A DNA stretch of 64,000 bases from Ramlibacter albus (GCF_014297445.1 NZ_JACORU010000010.1:1-64000); one strand, 5' to 3'. Counted from the first letter of the stretch, positions 50,919 through 60,787 are shown. Translations and numbers: made by a program. Notes: generated by a model from the letters alone, not told the origin.

Positions 50919-51400
50919 AGGGGCCTGTCGCACTGCAGCACACCGGCCAGCGTGCTCATGCGCTTCCACGTGGCCGTACGCGGCACGTCAAGGGCCTCAT
51001 CCAGGTGTTCGGCCAGCCCCGCGAGGATCGCTACCGGCGCCTCCTGCAGCAAGTGCCGCACGTGCGGGATGTAGTCCGGCGGCACGCTGCCGTCGCGCAC
51101 CGCCTCCAGCAGCACGTGCGCCGGCAGTTCCGGCGAGTAGGGCACGCTCGCCACGCGCGCGGCCACTTCGAACGGATCCGAGTCGCCCTTGCGGCGCACG
51201 CCGACCAGCCCCACCGCGAACCCCAATTCATTGGCAAGGCGTTCCACTCGGTTGGCGCTCAGGTCCACCAGCTTGCCGCGCTCGAGCTCGTTGACCGTGA
51301 CGCGCGAAAGCTCCGCCAGCTCGGCCAGCGCCTGCTGGCTGAGCCCGATATCGATGCGGCGCTGGCGCACGGCTGTGCCGAGTTCGCGAATGAGGGGCAT
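50897..51400 (-). CDS. XRE-family antitoxin/regulator of the AbiEii-like toxin
   Basis: A 167-residue protein with an N-terminal XRE helix-turn-helix (LGTAVRQRRIDIGLSQQALAELAELSRVTVNELERG, residues about 7-42) and a C-terminal domain of about 100 residues. It includes YIPHVRHLLQEAPVAILAGLAEHLDEA and probably contacts the toxin. It precedes and overlaps the nucleotidyltransferase gene and faces an A+T-rich promoter with inverted repeats, as expected of a self-repressing antitoxin. It differs from the classical AbiEi antitoxin and is closer to XRE-nucleotidyltransferase pairs. Confidence 0.85.
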   Translation of the reverse strand: MPLIRELGTAVRQRRIDIGLSQQALAELAELSRVTVNELERGKLVDLSANRVERLANELGFAVGLVGVRRKGDSDPFEVAARVASVPYSPELPAHVLLEAVRDGSVPPDYIPHVRHLLQEAPVAILAGLAEHLDEALDVPRTATWKRMSTLAGVLQCDRPLWRATRT

Positions 51401-51420
51401 GGAGGGAAGCTTACCGTGCC

Positions 51421-51470
51421 AATATCTTCATGTCAATTTTATTTGACTTCAATATATCAAATTAATTGAA
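51421..51470 (-). promoter_or_regulatory. A+T-rich promoter/operator of the toxin-antitoxin pair
   Basis: Within a roughly 50-bp A+T-rich island there are two adjacent inverted repeats: GTCAA-N6-TTGAC (51432-51447) and TTCAAT...ATTGAA (51448-51470). They lie just upstream of the XRE start at 51400, the usual place for antitoxin operators. The base composition differs sharply from all surrounding DNA. Confidence 0.6.
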
Positions 51471-51479
51471 CTACCCGCC

Positions 51480-52523
<1,044 letters not shown>

Positions 52524-52598
52524 CACCGCATTCTGCGGTACGTGGATTTCCGTGCCGCCAGGTCAGGGCGCGGTCAGCCCGGCCGCCTCAGAATGAAA

Positions 52599-52660
52599 GC
52601 CGTCACTCTCCGAGGGTGACGGCGACACTTGGAAAGCCCCCGCGCGCAAGCGTGGGGGCT
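52599..52660 (-). terminator. Terminator hairpin and second hairpin between the receiver and HDAC genes
   Basis: AGCCCCCGCG (52635-52644) pairs with CGTGGGGGCT (52651-52660). On the minus strand it is followed by TTTCC, a terminator for the receiver gene ending at 52665. A second hairpin, GCCGTCAC (52599-52606) with GTGACGGC (52616-52623), follows directly. The tandem arrangement may isolate the HDAC gene from upstream transcription. Confidence 0.6.
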
Positions 52661-52664
52661 CTTT

Positions 52665-53054
52665 TCATGCGTGCAGGCTCGCCCCGCGCGGGCGGATCGA
52701 CGACACGTACGCGATGAAGGCCTTGAACTCGCCCTTGGTGAAGACCGCGTCGGCGCCCAGCTCCACGCAACGCAGCTTGATGTTCAGGGTGGCGTAGTCG
52801 CTCAGCACCACGATGCGCGCGGTCTCGTTGGCCTCGCGGTAGCGGCGCACGACGTTGAAGCCGGAGCCATCGCGCAGCACGAGGTCGATGACCGCGAGGT
52901 CCCAGTCGTGGGGGTGCTCCTGCAGCCAGGCGGTGGCCTCGTTCTCGGTGGCGTTGCGGCCGACGATGCGGAAGCGCCCGTCGGGGGCCAGCAGGTCCTC
53001 GATCGCCGAGATGATCTCCCGCGAATCTTCCACCATCACCATCTCTATCGTCAC
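52665..53054 (-). CDS. Single-domain response regulator
   Basis: A 129-residue receiver: EDSRE at the acidic pocket, phospho-acceptor Asp in LAVIDLVLRDGSGF (about residue 53), Ser in VVLSDYAT and Lys in AVFTKGEFKAFI. There is no output domain. GTG 53054 follows a GGAGG site at 53060-53064, which I prefer to the internal ATGs and to the longer start. The Ser-Asp-Tyr switch region is seen in CheY-like proteins of betaproteobacteria that act in hybrid pathways. No partner kinase is adjacent; the gnd gene lies upstream, with a small hairpin (53067-53084) between. Confidence 0.85.
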   Translation of the reverse strand: MTIEMVMVEDSREIISAIEDLLAPDGRFRIVGRNATENEATAWLQEHPHDWDLAVIDLVLRDGSGFNVVRRYREANETARIVVLSDYATLNIKLRCVELGADAVFTKGEFKAFIAYVSSIRPRGASLHA

Positions 53055-53155
53055 CCCACCCTCCGACCGAACGGATGGGTTCGGCACAACCGCACATTAG
53101 ATGTGTGCCGGGCCGCGGTCTGTAGGCCGGAGGGACGCGCGCCGTGGGATGCGTC

Positions 53156-54574
53156 CTACGAGGTGGAGCGAAGACCCCACTGCGTGTGAAATTTTCCCGG
53201 CCGGTCCACCCTTTGATACAGATGTGACCCGAAGTAGTCCCGCTGCGCCTGCAGCAGGTTGGCGGGCAACTGCGGCGAACGATAGGCGTCGTAGTAGGCC
53301 AGCGCACTCATGAACGCCGGCGCGGGTACACCATGACGCGCGGCCAGGCCCACGACGTCGCGCAGGTCTTCCTGGCAAGCGGCGAGGGTGGCGGCGAAGC
53401 GCGCATCGAGCATCAGGTTCACCAGCTCGCCGTCGCGCGCGTACGCACTGCGGATGTCCTCCAGCAGGCGCGCTCGGATGATGCAGCCCGCGCGCCAGAT
53501 CGTGGCGATGCCGGCGAGCGGCAGGTTCCACACGTGCTCGCGGTCGCCGGCCTGCAGCAGCTGGAAACCCTGCGCATAGGCGCACACCTTCACGGCCAGC
53601 AGCGAGCGGCGGATCTTCTCGATGAGGGTGGCCGGGTCGCCATCGAACGCCCCACCGGGCCCCTTCAGCACGTCGGCGGCGACGACCCGCTCCTCCTTCG
53701 CCGCGCTCACCGTGCGCGCGAACACGGCTTCGGCGATCGTCGGCGCCGTGAGGCCGAAGTCCAGCGCGGCCTGGCTCGCCCACTTGCCGGTGCCTTTCTG
53801 TTCGGCGGTGTCGAGGATCACTTCCACCAGCGGCCGGCCGCTTTCGGGGTCGATCCGCGAGAGGATGTCCGCCGTGATCGCGACGAGGTAGCTCTCCAGC
53901 TCGCCCTCGTTCCACTGCGCGAAGGTGCGCCCGATGTCGGCGGGCGTCATGCGCAGCAGCTCGCGCATCAGCCAGTAGGCCTCGCCGATCACCTGCATGT
54001 CGGCGTACTCGATGCCGTTGTGCACCATCTTCACGAAGTGGCCGGCACCGCCCGTGCCCATCCACTCGCAGCACGGCTGCCCGTCGCCCGCACGGGCGGC
54101 GACGGCCTGCAGCAAGGGCTTCAGGCGCGGCCACGCACGCTCGTCGCCGCCGGGCATCAGGGCCGGGCCGCGCAGCGCGCCCTCCTCGCCGCCGCTCACG
54201 CCCATGCCCACGTAAAGCAACCCCGTGCCTTCGAGGGCCAGCATGCGGGCCTGCGTGTCGCCGTAGCGTGTGTTGCCGCCGTCGACGACGATGTCGCCGG
54301 GTTCGAGCAGCGGCCGCAGGCTGTCGATCACCGCATCCACGGCCGCGCCGGCAGGCACCATCGCGAGCACCACGCGTGGCGCGGCGAGGGATGCCACGAA
54401 AGCTTGCATCGTCGGCGGCGCGCTCGCCCGGCCGCTCGCGGCGGCCTGCAGGAAGCGCTCACGCTTGGCCGCCTCCACGTCGAAGCCCGCCACCGAGAAG
54501 CCCTTGTCCACGAAATTGCGCGCCAGGTTCGCACCCATCACGCCGAGGCCGATCACGCCGAGGTCGAACGCCAT
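53156..54574 (-). CDS. gnd: 6-phosphogluconate dehydrogenase, decarboxylating
   Basis: A 472-residue dehydrogenase. It has the NADP motif GVIGLGVMGANLARNFVDKGF (residues 6-26), VDGGNTRYGDTQ, the substrate signature YVGMGVSGGEEGALRGPALMPGG, GGAGHFVKMVHNGIEYADMQ with the catalytic Lys, and the tail region LLQAQRDYFGSHLYQRVD. It oxidises 6-phosphogluconate to ribulose 5-phosphate and CO2, producing NADPH. The length matches the long, homodimeric form. Divergent from a small exported-protein gene by 46 bp. Confidence 0.95.
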   Translation of the reverse strand: MAFDLGVIGLGVMGANLARNFVDKGFSVAGFDVEAAKRERFLQAAASGRASAPPTMQAFVASLAAPRVVLAMVPAGAAVDAVIDSLRPLLEPGDIVVDGGNTRYGDTQARMLALEGTGLLYVGMGVSGGEEGALRGPALMPGGDERAWPRLKPLLQAVAARAGDGQPCCEWMGTGGAGHFVKMVHNGIEYADMQVIGEAYWLMRELLRMTPADIGRTFAQWNEGELESYLVAITADILSRIDPESGRPLVEVILDTAEQKGTGKWASQAALDFGLTAPTIAEAVFARTVSAAKEERVVAADVLKGPGGAFDGDPATLIEKIRRSLLAVKVCAYAQGFQLLQAGDREHVWNLPLAGIATIWRAGCIIRARLLEDIRSAYARDGELVNLMLDARFAATLAACQEDLRDVVGLAARHGVPAPAFMSALAYYDAYRSPQLPANLLQAQRDYFGSHLYQRVDRPGKFHTQWGLRSTS

Positions 54575-54620
54575 ACCCTGCTCCACTGCTGGACAAGCAT
54601 TCTTCCACGATACTGGCGGC

Positions 54621-55076
54621 ATGACCCGCAGCGCCACAGCCGCCTGGCTGCTCGCACTGGCCGCCCTGGCCGTGCTGCTCTCGCGCGTGGAGCCGGAGCT
54701 GCACGACCCCGTGATGGCCGGCGTGGACGGCAGCCTGGGCAACACGCGCGACCTGCTGCCCGGTGCGTGGCTGCGCGAGTACGACGACGCCGGCCACCAG
54801 GTGCGGCGCGTGCTCAGGCTGGACGCCACGGGCAACTTCCGCGAGAGCGTGCGCGTGGTCAACGAGGCCGGCGGCATCACCGAGTTCGAGAACACCGGCT
54901 TCTGGATGTACGACGGCATCAACCTCAAGCGCAAGTACACGTCCTTGAACGGCAGCCCGCCCTCGCGGCTGAACTTGCCGTTCGCGACGTTCCAGCTTTC
55001 CTTCGACTCGCGCGACGAGTTCAAGGGCGTGGACCACGTGCACCACCGCGAGGTGCGCTACAGGCGCATCGACTAG
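54621..55076 (+). CDS. Hypothetical exported or membrane-anchored protein
   Basis: A 151-residue protein with an N-terminal hydrophobic segment (AAWLLALAALAVLLSRV, about residues 7-23) that is a signal or anchor. A beta-rich domain follows: LLPGAWLREYDDAGHQVRRVLRLDATGNFRESVRVV, GFWMYDGINLKRKYTSLNG and LPFATFQLSFDSRDEFKGVDHV. The lipocalin-like or copper-resistance-type strand pattern suggests a periplasmic ligand-binding or assembly role, but no family is certain. Divergent from gnd and 17 bp before the tcuR-type gene. Confidence 0.65.
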   Translation: MTRSATAAWLLALAALAVLLSRVEPELHDPVMAGVDGSLGNTRDLLPGAWLREYDDAGHQVRRVLRLDATGNFRESVRVVNEAGGITEFENTGFWMYDGINLKRKYTSLNGSPPSRLNLPFATFQLSFDSRDEFKGVDHVHHREVRYRRID

Positions 55077-55093
55077 GCGTCGACCACGCACCG

Positions 55094-56032
55094 ATGGAAC
55101 TGCGGCAGCTGCGTTACTTCGTTCGCGTGGTCGAACTCGGGAGCATGAACCGCGCCGCGGTCGACCTGGGCGTGGTGCAGTCCGCGCTCAGCCAGCAGGT
55201 GTCGCGCCTCGAGGGCGAACTGTCCACCCGCCTGCTCCAGCGCAGCCCCAAGGGCGTGGCGCCCACCGAGGCGGGGCTCGCATTCTTCCAGCAGGCGCAG
55301 CTCGCGTTGCGGCACGCCGATGCGGCGGCGCAGGCGGCGCAGCAGTCGCGGCTGTCCGGTGCAGTGAGCGTGGGGCTGGCACCCACCACCGCATCGGTTC
55401 TCGGCCTGCCGCTGGTGGCGGCCGTGCGCTCGCGCTACCCGGACGTGCGGCTGCACGTGGTGGAAAGCCTCTCCGGCCATCTCGCGGCGATGCTCAATGC
55501 CCGCCAGCTGGACCTTGCCGTGCTGTTCGACACCGACCCCGGCCGGCGCTGGAGCGTGACGCCCCTCGTCGAGGAAAAGCTGTACCTGATGCGGGCCCGG
55601 GATGCCGCCGCGAAACCGCTGCCCGCCAAGGTGAAGCTCGCGCAGCTGAAAGACATGCCCCTCATCCTGCCCAGCGCCTCGCACGGGCTGCGCGCCACCC
55701 TCGACGCCGCCGTCTCGGCCGGGCGACTCAAACGGATGCAGCCGATGGAAATCGACTCGCTCGCGCTGCTGATGGAAGCGGTGCGCAGCGGGCTCGGCGC
55801 CACCATCCAGCCATGGGCGGCGCTCGCGCGCGTGCCGGGCTGGGAGCAGGCCATCGAAGTGGCCGAGATCGCCGACCGGCGCCTCAAGCGCCTGAACTCG
55901 CTGTGCAGCCTGTCGGACGACGAGCTCTCCCCCGCCGCGCTCGCCGTGCGCGTGGTGCTGGCCGACTGCGCCCGCGAGCTGATCCGCGGTGGCACCTGGC
56001 ACGGCGCCCGGCTGGGGTATCACGAACCGTGA
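55094..56032 (+). CDS. tcuR: LysR-family regulator, TcuR-like
   Basis: A 312-residue LysR regulator: MELRQLRYFVRVVELGSMNRAAVDLGVVQSALSQQVSRLE is the classic winged helix-turn-helix (residues 1-40), with the effector domain at about 90-295. It sits immediately upstream of tcuA and tcuB on the same strand, as TcuR does in Salmonella-type tricarballylate loci, which is the reason for the name. The LysR sequence itself is compatible with but not diagnostic for TcuR. The 57-bp gap to tcuA is the likely operator region. Confidence 0.8.
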   Translation: MELRQLRYFVRVVELGSMNRAAVDLGVVQSALSQQVSRLEGELSTRLLQRSPKGVAPTEAGLAFFQQAQLALRHADAAAQAAQQSRLSGAVSVGLAPTTASVLGLPLVAAVRSRYPDVRLHVVESLSGHLAAMLNARQLDLAVLFDTDPGRRWSVTPLVEEKLYLMRARDAAAKPLPAKVKLAQLKDMPLILPSASHGLRATLDAAVSAGRLKRMQPMEIDSLALLMEAVRSGLGATIQPWAALARVPGWEQAIEVAEIADRRLKRLNSLCSLSDDELSPAALAVRVVLADCARELIRGGTWHGARLGYHEP

Positions 56033-56089
56033 TAACGGTCTGAGGGTTCCGGGCTATCCGGCGCGCGCCGGCGCACGTACATTCGCCCG

Positions 56090-57469
56090 ATGTTCGATGT
56101 GATCGTCGTCGGCGGTGGCAACGCCGCCCTTTGCGCCGCGCTCATGGCCCGTGAGGCCGGTGCGAGCGTGCTCCTGCTGGAGGCGTCGCCGCGCGAATGG
56201 CGCGGCGGCAACTCCCAGCACACCCGCAACCTGCGCTGCATGCACGACGCCCCGCAGGACGTGCTGGTGGACGCCTACCCCGAAGAAGAGTTCTGGCAGG
56301 ACCTGCTGAAGGTGACCGGCGGCAACACCGACGAGCACCTCGCCCGGCTCGTGATCCGAGCGTCGTCCACCTGCCGCGGGTGGATGCGCAAGCACGGCGT
56401 GCGCTTCCAGCCTTCGCTGGCCGGCACGCTGCATCTTTCGCGCACCAACGCGTTCTTCATGGGCGGGGGCAAGGCGCTCGTCAACGCCTACTACCGCAGC
56501 GCGGAGAACCTGGGGGTGCAAGTCCGCTACGACACGCCGGTGGACTCGCTGGAGATTCGCGATGGCCGTTTCGTCGCGGTGCACGCGGGCAAGGAGCGCA
56601 TCGAAGGCAAGGCCTGCGTGCTGGCGGCCGGTGGCTTCGAATCCAACCTCGAATGGCTGCGCGAGGCCTGGGGGCAGAACGAGCGCGGCGAATGGCCCGC
56701 CGACAACTTCCTGATCCGCGGCACGCGCTTCAACCAGGGCGTGCTGCTCAAGCACATGCAGGCGCAAGGCGCCGACATCATCGGCGACCCCACGCAGGCG
56801 CATTGCGTCGCCATCGACGCACGCGCCCCGCTCTACGACGGCGGCATCGTCACGCGCGTGGACGCGGTGTCGCTGGGCGTGATGCTCAACCGCGAAGCGA
56901 AGCGCTTCTACGACGAGGGCGAGGACTTCTGGCCCAAGCGCTACGCCATCTGGGGCCGCCTCGTCGCAATGCAGCCGCAGCAGGTCGGCTACTGCATCAT
57001 CGACAGCAAGGCCGTCGGCCGCTTCATGCCACCCGTCTTCCCCGGCGTGGTGGCCAACACGCTGCCCGAGCTCGCCCGCAAGCTGGCGCTCGACGAAACC
57101 ACCTTCATGCAGACCCTGAACGACTTCAACGCGGCCTGTCGCGTGGGCACGTTCGACCACACCGTGCTCGACGACTGCCACACCGAGGGCCTCGCCCCGG
57201 CCAAGACACACTGGGCGCGGCCGATCGACACGCCGCCTTTCTACGGCTACGCGCTGCGGCCCGGCATCACCTTCACCTACCTGGGCCTGAAGACCAACGA
57301 CAAGGCGCAGGTGCACTTCGGCGGCGCCGCCAGCCCCAACCTCTTCGTCGCCGGCGAGATGATGGCCGGCAACGTGCTGGGCAAGGGCTACACCGCCGGT
57401 GTCGGCATGAGCATCGGCACGGCCTTCGGCCGCATCGCCGGGACGGAGGCCGCGCGTGCAGCAGCTTGA
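56090..57469 (+). CDS. tcuA: FAD-dependent tricarballylate dehydrogenase
   Basis: A 459-residue flavoprotein of the FAD-binding-2 (succinate/fumarate reductase) family. It has FDVIVVGGGNAALCAALMARE (residues 2-22), GGNSQHTRNLRCMH, ACVLAAGGFESNLEW and the C-terminal LFVAGEMMAGNVLGKGYTAGVGMSIGTAFGRIAG flavin loop. The pattern matches TcuA, which oxidises tricarballylate to cis-aconitate. Electrons leave through TcuB, encoded by the overlapping next gene. Citrate-related tricarboxylates are the expected substrate. Confidence 0.9.
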   Translation: MFDVIVVGGGNAALCAALMAREAGASVLLLEASPREWRGGNSQHTRNLRCMHDAPQDVLVDAYPEEEFWQDLLKVTGGNTDEHLARLVIRASSTCRGWMRKHGVRFQPSLAGTLHLSRTNAFFMGGGKALVNAYYRSAENLGVQVRYDTPVDSLEIRDGRFVAVHAGKERIEGKACVLAAGGFESNLEWLREAWGQNERGEWPADNFLIRGTRFNQGVLLKHMQAQGADIIGDPTQAHCVAIDARAPLYDGGIVTRVDAVSLGVMLNREAKRFYDEGEDFWPKRYAIWGRLVAMQPQQVGYCIIDSKAVGRFMPPVFPGVVANTLPELARKLALDETTFMQTLNDFNAACRVGTFDHTVLDDCHTEGLAPAKTHWARPIDTPPFYGYALRPGITFTYLGLKTNDKAQVHFGGAASPNLFVAGEMMAGNVLGKGYTAGVGMSIGTAFGRIAGTEAARAAA

Positions 57470-58577
57470 GACCCTGATCCGCCAGGCCGAAGCGGAAGTC
57501 GGCCGCCAGATGCAGGTGTGCAACGCCTGCCGGTATTGCGAAACCTTCTGCGCGGTGTTCCCGGCGATGACGCGGCGATTGTCCTTCGACGCCGCCGACG
57601 CGCACTACCTGGCCAACCTGTGCCACAACTGCGGCGCGTGCCTGCATGCGTGCCAGTACGCGCCGCCGCACGACTTCGCGATCAACGTGCCGCGCGCGAT
57701 GGCGCAACTGCGCGTGCGAACGTACGAGGAATTCGCGTGGCCGCGGTCGCTGGGCGGGCTGTATCGCCGCAACGGGCTCGCGGTGGCGCTCGCCACCGGC
57801 CTGGGGCTTGCCGTCTTCCTGGTGCTGCTGCTCGCGATGCGCGGCAACCTGTGGCACGAGCCGCTGGCGGGCAACTTCTACGCCGTGTTCCCGCACAACA
57901 CGCTGGTGGCGATGTTCGGCATCGTGTTCCTGTGGGCGATCCTCGCGCTCGGCATGGGTGCGAAGCGGTTCTGGCAAGGGCAGTCGCCCGGTGACGCTTT
58001 GCCCGGCGCGCGCGCGGAAGCGTTGCACGACGCGCTCACCCTGAAGTACCTCGACGGCGGCCACGGCGACGGCTGCAACGACGAGGACGACCGCTTCACG
58101 CTGCGCCGCCGGCGCTTCCACCACTTCACGTTCTACGGCTTCATGCTCTGCTTCGCCGCGACCTGCGTGGCGACGGTCTATCACTACGTCTTCGGGTGGC
58201 ACGCGCCCTACGCGTTCACCAGCCTGCCGGTGATCCTCGGCACGCTGGGCGGCATCGGCCTGCTCGTCGGGCCCGCGGGGTTGTGGTGGCTGAATGCGCG
58301 CCGTCATCCGCTGCACGGCGACCCGAGCCAGCGGCCCATGGATCGCGGGTTCATCGCGCTGCTGTTCGCGAGCAGCCTCACCGGCCTCATCCTTCTCGCG
58401 GTGCGCGACACCGGTGCGATGGGTCTTGCCTTGGCAGTGCACCTCGGGTTCGTCATGGCCCTGTTCCTCACCCTGCCCTACGGCAAGTTCGCGCATGCGG
58501 TCTATCGTGTCGCGGCCTTGCTGAAGTACCAGGTCGAGCGCCGCCAGCCGAACCGGCTGCAGCTGGGCGCGGACTGA
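57456..58577 (+). CDS. tcuB: TcuB/CitB-type Fe-S and haem membrane electron carrier
   Basis: A 373-residue protein. It has an N-terminal pair of 4Fe-4S-type motifs (CNACRYCETFC and CHNCGACLHACQY, residues about 22-68). About six transmembrane helices follow (from about 108), with His residues in RRRRFHHFTFYG and TVYHYVFGW that may bind haem. TcuB reoxidises the flavin of TcuA and passes electrons to the quinone pool. The start is GTG 57456, inside the tcuA 3' end (14-bp overlap). The usual third gene, tcuC for the proton symporter, is absent. Confidence 0.9.
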   Translation: MQQLETLIRQAEAEVGRQMQVCNACRYCETFCAVFPAMTRRLSFDAADAHYLANLCHNCGACLHACQYAPPHDFAINVPRAMAQLRVRTYEEFAWPRSLGGLYRRNGLAVALATGLGLAVFLVLLLAMRGNLWHEPLAGNFYAVFPHNTLVAMFGIVFLWAILALGMGAKRFWQGQSPGDALPGARAEALHDALTLKYLDGGHGDGCNDEDDRFTLRRRRFHHFTFYGFMLCFAATCVATVYHYVFGWHAPYAFTSLPVILGTLGGIGLLVGPAGLWWLNARRHPLHGDPSQRPMDRGFIALLFASSLTGLILLAVRDTGAMGLALAVHLGFVMALFLTLPYGKFAHAVYRVAALLKYQVERRQPNRLQLGAD

Positions 58578-58856
58578 TCAGCCGACGCGCCGGCGCGTGC
58601 GCTGCGCCTGCCCGTTCGCCTCGGCCCAGTAGGACTCGAATTCGCAGCCGGACATGGCGAGGTCGCGCAGCGCCGCAGGGCCCAGCCGCGCGAACTCGCG
58701 CCGCGCGGCGGCGAGGCGGCGGCGCTGCTTCCATTCGTCGATGGCCGCCAGTGCCCAGTCCGCCAGCGCGGCCAGCGCCATCGGCTCCGGCGCGGCGACG
58801 AGGGCCGAGCGGTCATGCAGGGCAAGAAGCCGGGTGGACGATGCAGCGACGGTCAT
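58578..58856 (-). CDS. DUF1127-like small protein
   Basis: A 92-residue protein whose C-terminal half, WKQRRRLAAARREFARLGPAALRDLAMSGCEFESYW (about residues 42-77), has the arginine-rich, LxDLG/A-type pattern of DUF1127 (YjiS-like) proteins. The N-terminal half is Ala/Leu-rich. Such small proteins are linked to phosphate, polyamine or RNA-related regulation in some bacteria, with no defined role here. It converges directly on tcuB (adjacent stops). Confidence 0.7.
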   Translation of the reverse strand: MTVAASSTRLLALHDRSALVAAPEPMALAALADWALAAIDEWKQRRRLAAARREFARLGPAALRDLAMSGCEFESYWAEANGQAQRTRRRVG

Positions 58857-58958
58857 GGCGGGCTCCAGCGGGTTGTCGATGGCTGGAGTCTGGTCGCCGC
58901 CGGTAACCCCCGCGCGTCGGCGGCGGCGCGGTTTGTAGCTTTCTTGTATCGCGCGGCG

Positions 58959-59624
58959 TCAGCGCGTGGGCGGCTTGCCCAATTCTTCACGGCGGCGGCG
59001 GAAGCGATGCGCCGCGACGCGCAGGTGCAGTTGCATCACCTGCCGCGCAAGGTCGCCGTCCCCGGCGCGCACGGCCGCGGCGACGTCGCGATGGTGCTGC
59101 AGGCTCTGCAGCCTGTCCTCGCGCGTGCTGATGAAGTGGGAGCGGATCACGACGGGCATGTCGATCAGCCCGGCAAGCATCGTGCGCAGGCGCGGCGAGC
59201 CGCTCGCGCCGACGATGGCGCGGTGGAATTCGGCGTTGATCTTCTGCAGCCGCTCGGGCAATGCGCGGCCACCCTTTTCGATGGCGCCTTCCATCTCGGT
59301 GTTGAGCGCATCCAGCCGCTCGGCCAGGGCCACGCCACCGCGCCGTGCGGCGAGCTCGGCCGCGTGCGCTTCGAGCAGCCCGCGCAGCGCGAAGGTCTCC
59401 TCGATGTCGGACTCGGTCCACGCCGCCACCCGCACGCCGCGGCCGGGCTCGGCCGTGGCGAGGCCGTCGTCCACGAGGCGCTTGAGCGCCGCCCGCACCG
59501 GCGTGCGGCTGGTGGCCAGCTCGCGGGCGAGGGGCTCTTCCTTCAGCTGCTCGCCGGGCGCATAGCGCCCGCCCACCACCCGGTGCTTCAGGGTTTCGTA
59601 CGCCTTGTCCGCCGCAGCCGCCAC
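58959..59624 (-). CDS. GntR-family regulator (FCD-type)
   Basis: A 221-residue regulator: an N-terminal winged helix-turn-helix (VGGRYAPGEQLKEEPLARELATSRTPVRAALKRLVDDGL, about residues 17-55) and an all-helical FCD ligand domain (about 80-210) with metal/ligand-site residues in INAEFHRAIVGAS and HHRDVAAAVRAGD. GTG 59624 with an AAGGA site six bases upstream gives the family-typical length; longer upstream starts look spurious. It is divergent from a 2-hydroxyacid dehydrogenase gene. Half-sites TTGTA at 59638 and 59704 in the gap may be its operator. Confidence 0.88.
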   Translation of the reverse strand: MAAAADKAYETLKHRVVGGRYAPGEQLKEEPLARELATSRTPVRAALKRLVDDGLATAEPGRGVRVAAWTESDIEETFALRGLLEAHAAELAARRGGVALAERLDALNTEMEGAIEKGGRALPERLQKINAEFHRAIVGASGSPRLRTMLAGLIDMPVVIRSHFISTREDRLQSLQHHRDVAAAVRAGDGDLARQVMQLHLRVAAHRFRRRREELGKPPTR

Positions 59625-59719
59625 GCCTGTTCCTTTTTTGTATGGATGAAAAAGGGCCCTCCCTGTGCAGCCCCTTCGACCGGCGAGCCACATTGTTTTT
59701 TTATTGTACATTGGGGTCC

Positions 59720-60757
59720 ATGAGCACCGAAACCCGCCGGGTCGCCCGCGCCGACCTCTGGATCGACCCCGCGTTCGACGAACGCCTCGCGCAGGAGCCC
59801 GGCGTGTCGGTCGCGGTGTTCCCCGTTCGCGGCAGCACGGACGCCGCCCTGGACGTGCTGGCGGCCGCGCACGTGTACCACGTGTCCGCCGCCAAGGACG
59901 AACTGCCGAAGGCGCTGTGGGCGTCGCCCGAACTCATCGCCCGCTCCCCCCACCTCGTGTGCGTCTCCTCGAGCGGCGCGGGTTACGACACGGTGGACGT
60001 GCCGGCGTGCACCGCTGCCGGGATCGCGGTGGTGAACCAGTCCGGCGGCAACGCGGTGTCGGTCGCGGAGCACACGCTGGGCTTCATCCTCGGCGTGTCG
60101 CGGCGGATGCTGGAGGGCGACCGGCGCATGCGGCGCGAGGTCGGCTACAAGCGCGAAGACGTGATGGGCCACGAGATCCGCGGCAAGACGCTCGGGCTGG
60201 TGGGCATCGGCAACATCGGCACACGCGTGGCGGCGCTGGCGCGCGCGTTCGGCCTGGAAGTGATCGCGACGGACCCCAACGTGGCGCCCGATGAGATCGA
60301 GCGGCGCGGCGCGAAGCCGGTCACGTTCGACGAGCTGCTCGCGCGCTCCGACTTCGTTTCGCTGCATTGCCCGCGCGACACGAGCACGATGAAGATGGTG
60401 AACGCCGATGCTTTCGCCCGCATGAAGAAAGGCGCGATCTTCATCACGACGGCCCGTGGCGGCATCCACGACGAGGCTGCGCTCGTCGACGCACTGCGGT
60501 CCGGCCACCTCGCAGGCGCGGGCATCGACGTGTGGGACCGCGAGCCGCCCCCGCTGGACCACCCCTTGCTCGCCATGGACAACGTCTACGCCACTTATCA
60601 CACGGCGGGCGTCACGTACGAGGCGCGGCGCAACATGGCTGCGGTGGCGGCAGACCAGATCGCAGGCGTGCTGCGCGGCGAGCGGCCGCCGCGGCTCGTC
60701 AACCCCGAGGTGTGGCCGGCCTTCGAGCAGCGCCGCGCGCGCATCCTCGGCCGCTGA
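59720..60757 (+). CDS. D-isomer-specific 2-hydroxyacid dehydrogenase
   Basis: A 345-residue NAD-dependent dehydrogenase: GLVGIGNIGTRVAALARAFG (Rossmann, about residues 156-175), the substrate Arg in TTARGGIHDEAAL, the Glu in WDREPPPLDHPL and the catalytic His in ATYHTAGVTYEARRN. It is similar in type to, but clearly different from, the enzyme at 9582-10595. Controlled probably by the divergent GntR regulator and followed by a Bug-type binding-protein gene 30 bp on, so it acts in use of an imported hydroxy- or oxo-acid. Confidence 0.9.
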   Translation: MSTETRRVARADLWIDPAFDERLAQEPGVSVAVFPVRGSTDAALDVLAAAHVYHVSAAKDELPKALWASPELIARSPHLVCVSSSGAGYDTVDVPACTAAGIAVVNQSGGNAVSVAEHTLGFILGVSRRMLEGDRRMRREVGYKREDVMGHEIRGKTLGLVGIGNIGTRVAALARAFGLEVIATDPNVAPDEIERRGAKPVTFDELLARSDFVSLHCPRDTSTMKMVNADAFARMKKGAIFITTARGGIHDEAALVDALRSGHLAGAGIDVWDREPPPLDHPLLAMDNVYATYHTAGVTYEARRNMAAVAADQIAGVLRGERPPRLVNPEVWPAFEQRRARILGR

Positions 60758-60787
60758 GCACCGAACCAGACACAAGGAGACAACCCC

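Noticed and set aside
53067..53105. Two short inverted repeats upstream of the receiver gene as defined operators
   Set aside because: CCGAAC-N6-GTTCGG and CACAT-N3-ATGTG are real, but no regulator or promoter spacing supports a specific function.
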